From contig CAWUHX010000075.1 in NCBI GenBank assembly GCA_963922205.1, forward strand, positions 992,001 to 1,056,000: a stretch of DNA of 64,000 bases, written 5' to 3'. Under the pieces are notes generated by a model. It was given only the letters and a program-made list of their open reading frames with translations, was not told the DNA's origin and made no database searches. A program made the position numbers and the translations under genes. The stretch's first letter is position 1. Every line of letters begins with the position of its first letter. This DNA comes from Romanomermis culicivorax. Taxonomy: Eukaryota; Nematoda; Enoplea; Mermithida; Mermithidae. Positions 62,430 through 64,000 of the stretch are shown here, piece by piece.

Positions 62430-62683
62430 ATATACAGCATTTTTATGTTTACTGTAATACTATTGAAAATCAAATTGTTGGAAATACTTTAGCATCACGT
62501 TTATGTATAGTGAATGTGCAGGGAAAATACAAGGATATAGTGAGCCAATTATATGAAACACCTCACTATATACCCATTCAATTGAAAGAAATTATGGTAC
62601 TTGAAATTAATATAAAAAATAGTATGAGTGAATTTATTCCATTCCAATTTGGGAATGTTATAGCTAAATTACATTTGCGTTGA
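62430..62683 (+). CDS. C-terminal part of a virus-like structural protein (Polinton/PLV-type), 5' end in the gap
   Basis: The frame entering from the gap reads FYVYCNTIENQIVGNTLASR, then VQGKYKDIV, HYIPIQ and a final GNVIAKLHLR before TGA. The VYxDxVExQxVGDTxAxLLRxV...YVPL...PFxxGKxxxxLHFR pattern recurs at the C-terminus of virion proteins in Polinton/Maverick-like and adintovirus-like elements of animals, as I recall the family. Which virion protein (penton-like or other) I cannot settle. No stop interrupts the 84 codons seen. Confidence 0.5.
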
Positions 62684-62794
62684 CGTACTCCTTCATTCTT
62701 ATAATACTATTGAATTTATCACAATCATTCATTCATTTGCTTTTGGACACGTTGTCATCAGATTGAATTTTCGCAAACACTGTTAATAAATTAA

Positions 62795-63349
62795 TTTATT
62801 TATTTTATTTTTATCTACAAAGCAAAATATGCATACAGTATATATCCCAAAACTGTTGATTACTGGGTCAATATTTATCAACAGAGCATACAAGATAGTC
62901 AATTTCAATTAGGCGGTGGTGCATTGGAAGGTTTTAAAGTAGCATACCCATTTTATTATAGACACCAAGGAGCTGGATTGGGTAATTTTTTCAAGAGTTT
63001 ATGGCGACTAACTATGCCCTGGTTAAAGTCTACAGGAAAACATGCACTTGCTACAGGTTCTAAAATTGCAGATGATATGGTAGAAGGACGTTCTTTTAAA
63101 GAAAGTGTTACAGATCATGGGGGAAATGCAGCAAGCAATTTATTATGCGAGACGGGTGATCGTATTCAGAAAAGAAAAGGTCTAGGAAAGCACAAACATG
63201 TAACTTCTAGGATACATTTGAAGAGCAATAAAAAGTTGAATAATGGTCATATAAAGCAACATAAACATAAGGAGGCTAAAACAACATTCCCCATTCTTAA
63301 AAAAGACTCGAGTAGAATAATTGGTTTTAAGGATATCTATTCGAAATGA
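62795..63349 (+). CDS. Small basic virion-like protein (adenovirus pX/pVI-like minor capsid type)
   Basis: The frame is open from 62795 but has no in-frame ATG before the conserved part, so the start is unknown and could involve splicing. The core is GAGLGNFFKSLWRLTMPWL followed by STGKHALATGSKIADDMVEG and SFKESVTDHG. This Gly-rich amphipathic stretch followed by K-x3-G-x4-A repeats is shared by small proteins that sit beside capsid genes in Polinton-like elements. The C-terminal third is very basic (KHKHV, HIKQHKHKE). Its TGA overlaps the next ATG in ATGA (63346-63349), a compact arrangement typical of viruses. Confidence 0.5.
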   Translation, partial: FIYFIFIYKAKYAYSIYPKTVDYWVNIYQQSIQDSQFQLGGGALEGFKVAYPFYYRHQGAGLGNFFKSLWRLTMPWLKSTGKHALATGSKIADDMVEGRSFKESVTDHGGNAASNLLCETGDRIQKRKGLGKHKHVTSRIHLKSNKKLNNGHIKQHKHKEAKTTFPILKKDSSRIIGFKDIYSK

Positions 63350-64000
63350 GTAAATTTATTGATGCTGCATCATCTCCTAGTAGTAAAATGGAATTTGATT
63401 TATTTACTGTACCTCCAATGCAAGTAGCTATTTGTAGAAGTTTTTGGTCCAAAACACAACTCCAGAATCCTCGTACTAATGAGGAACCGTACAAGTTTGT
63501 TGTTTCACCAGACTCATATATGCTAGATTTATCAAAAATTTTTATATATTTCACTATTCGAATTATGAAAGCTAATGGAGGTGCTTGCATTTTAATATCG
63601 GATCTCAACAATAACCATACTGGAAATGTTGTAGCACCAATCAATCTGATTGGTAAAACATTTTTCAAACAGATCAAAATTTATTTAAATGGAAAATTAA
63701 TATTTGACAGGTAAGTTTTATGATAACTATATGTTTGTGCACATATTTTTTACAGTTTAAAATTTTAGTGGAGATAGATGCACTTACAGATCTTATTTGG
63801 AAACAGAATTGAACTATGGTCCTGATGCCAAATCAACGCATGTTACAGCTGCTGGATATACTTTTGAAGATGATGATATTCTTGATACAAAGAAAAACAA
63901 GGCTGCTTTGGAAAGAGTGTGAATGTTCAAAAACAGTACTGTCGTTGAATTAATGGCCCCAATACATGCTGATCTATTTATGCAAGAACACTTTTTATTG
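63346..64000 (+). pseudogene. F54H12.2-like virion-associated protein, N-terminal part, with an intron and an in-frame stop
   Basis: Exon 63346-63710 reads EFDLFTVPPMQVAI, FVVSPDSYMLDLSKIFIYF and PINLIGKTFFKQIKIYLNGK. A 58-bp intron (63711-63768, GTAAGT...TTTTAG) restores the frame into YRSYLETELNYGPDAKSTHV and TAAGYTFEDDD. TGA at 63920-63922 then interrupts, after which the same frame continues TVVELMAPIHADLFMQ to the window edge. This order matches the family named after C. elegans F54H12.2, widespread as copies in invertebrate genomes and linked to Polinton/Maverick-type elements. The stop makes this copy probably non-functional. The intron is unusual for a viral gene. Confidence 0.6.

Overview
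The window is nuclear DNA of an AT-rich invertebrate. Genes are split by short spliceosomal introns with GTAAGT-like donors and pyrimidine-rich (often TTTTCAG) acceptors, and much of the rest is transposon-derived. The splice signals and the families present suggest an ecdysozoan (nematode or arachnid-like), but I cannot fix the phylum from sequence alone.

Layout. (1) 1-1190: internally deleted Tigger/pogo transposon on the minus strand, with an array of short repeats near its end. (2) 1652-8099: the one clear housekeeping gene, PRPF19 (spliceosomal U-box/WD40 ubiquitin ligase), 14 exons recognised on the plus strand, first exon not found. (3) 8306-9373: foldback-type element just past the PRPF19 poly(A) signal. 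(4) 10205-11230: minus-strand Ty3/gypsy pol relic of a different lineage. (5) 13994-24478: full-length 10.5-kb Ty3/gypsy LTR retrotransposon with 833-bp LTRs, a 4-bp target duplication (CTGG), single-frame gag-pol broken by two stops, and an extra downstream ORF resembling a DEDD 3'-5' exonuclease. (6) 25458-26525: inverted-repeat element with a PIF/Harbinger-like fragment. (7) 27380-37457 and 45995-54038: two paralogous minus-strand genes with the same exon order, encoding cysteine-rich multi-module proteins whose spacing fits degenerate Kunitz/BPTI units. Their introns hold a hAT fragment, a 9-bp minisatellite and a tRNA-derived SINE-like repeat. (8) Between them: a MITE with a 9-bp target duplication (38755-38981), a non-LTR retrotransposon relic (39382-40920) and a solo LTR with a nested repeat (41478-42402). 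(9) 56044-62329: second, diverged copy of the Ty3/gypsy element, without a recognisable 5' LTR and running into a 100-N assembly gap. (10) 62430-64000: three closely packed ORF segments resembling virion proteins of Polinton/Maverick-type virus-like elements, the last with a 58-bp intron and an in-frame stop.

How it fits together. PRPF19 and the two Kunitz-like genes are the only apparent host genes. Almost everything else is mobile DNA at different stages of decay, from a nearly fresh LTR element (about three differences between its LTRs by eye) to fragments recognisable only by a motif. The items most worth following up are the exonuclease-like third ORF, the Kunitz-like gene pair and the virion-gene cluster at the right edge.
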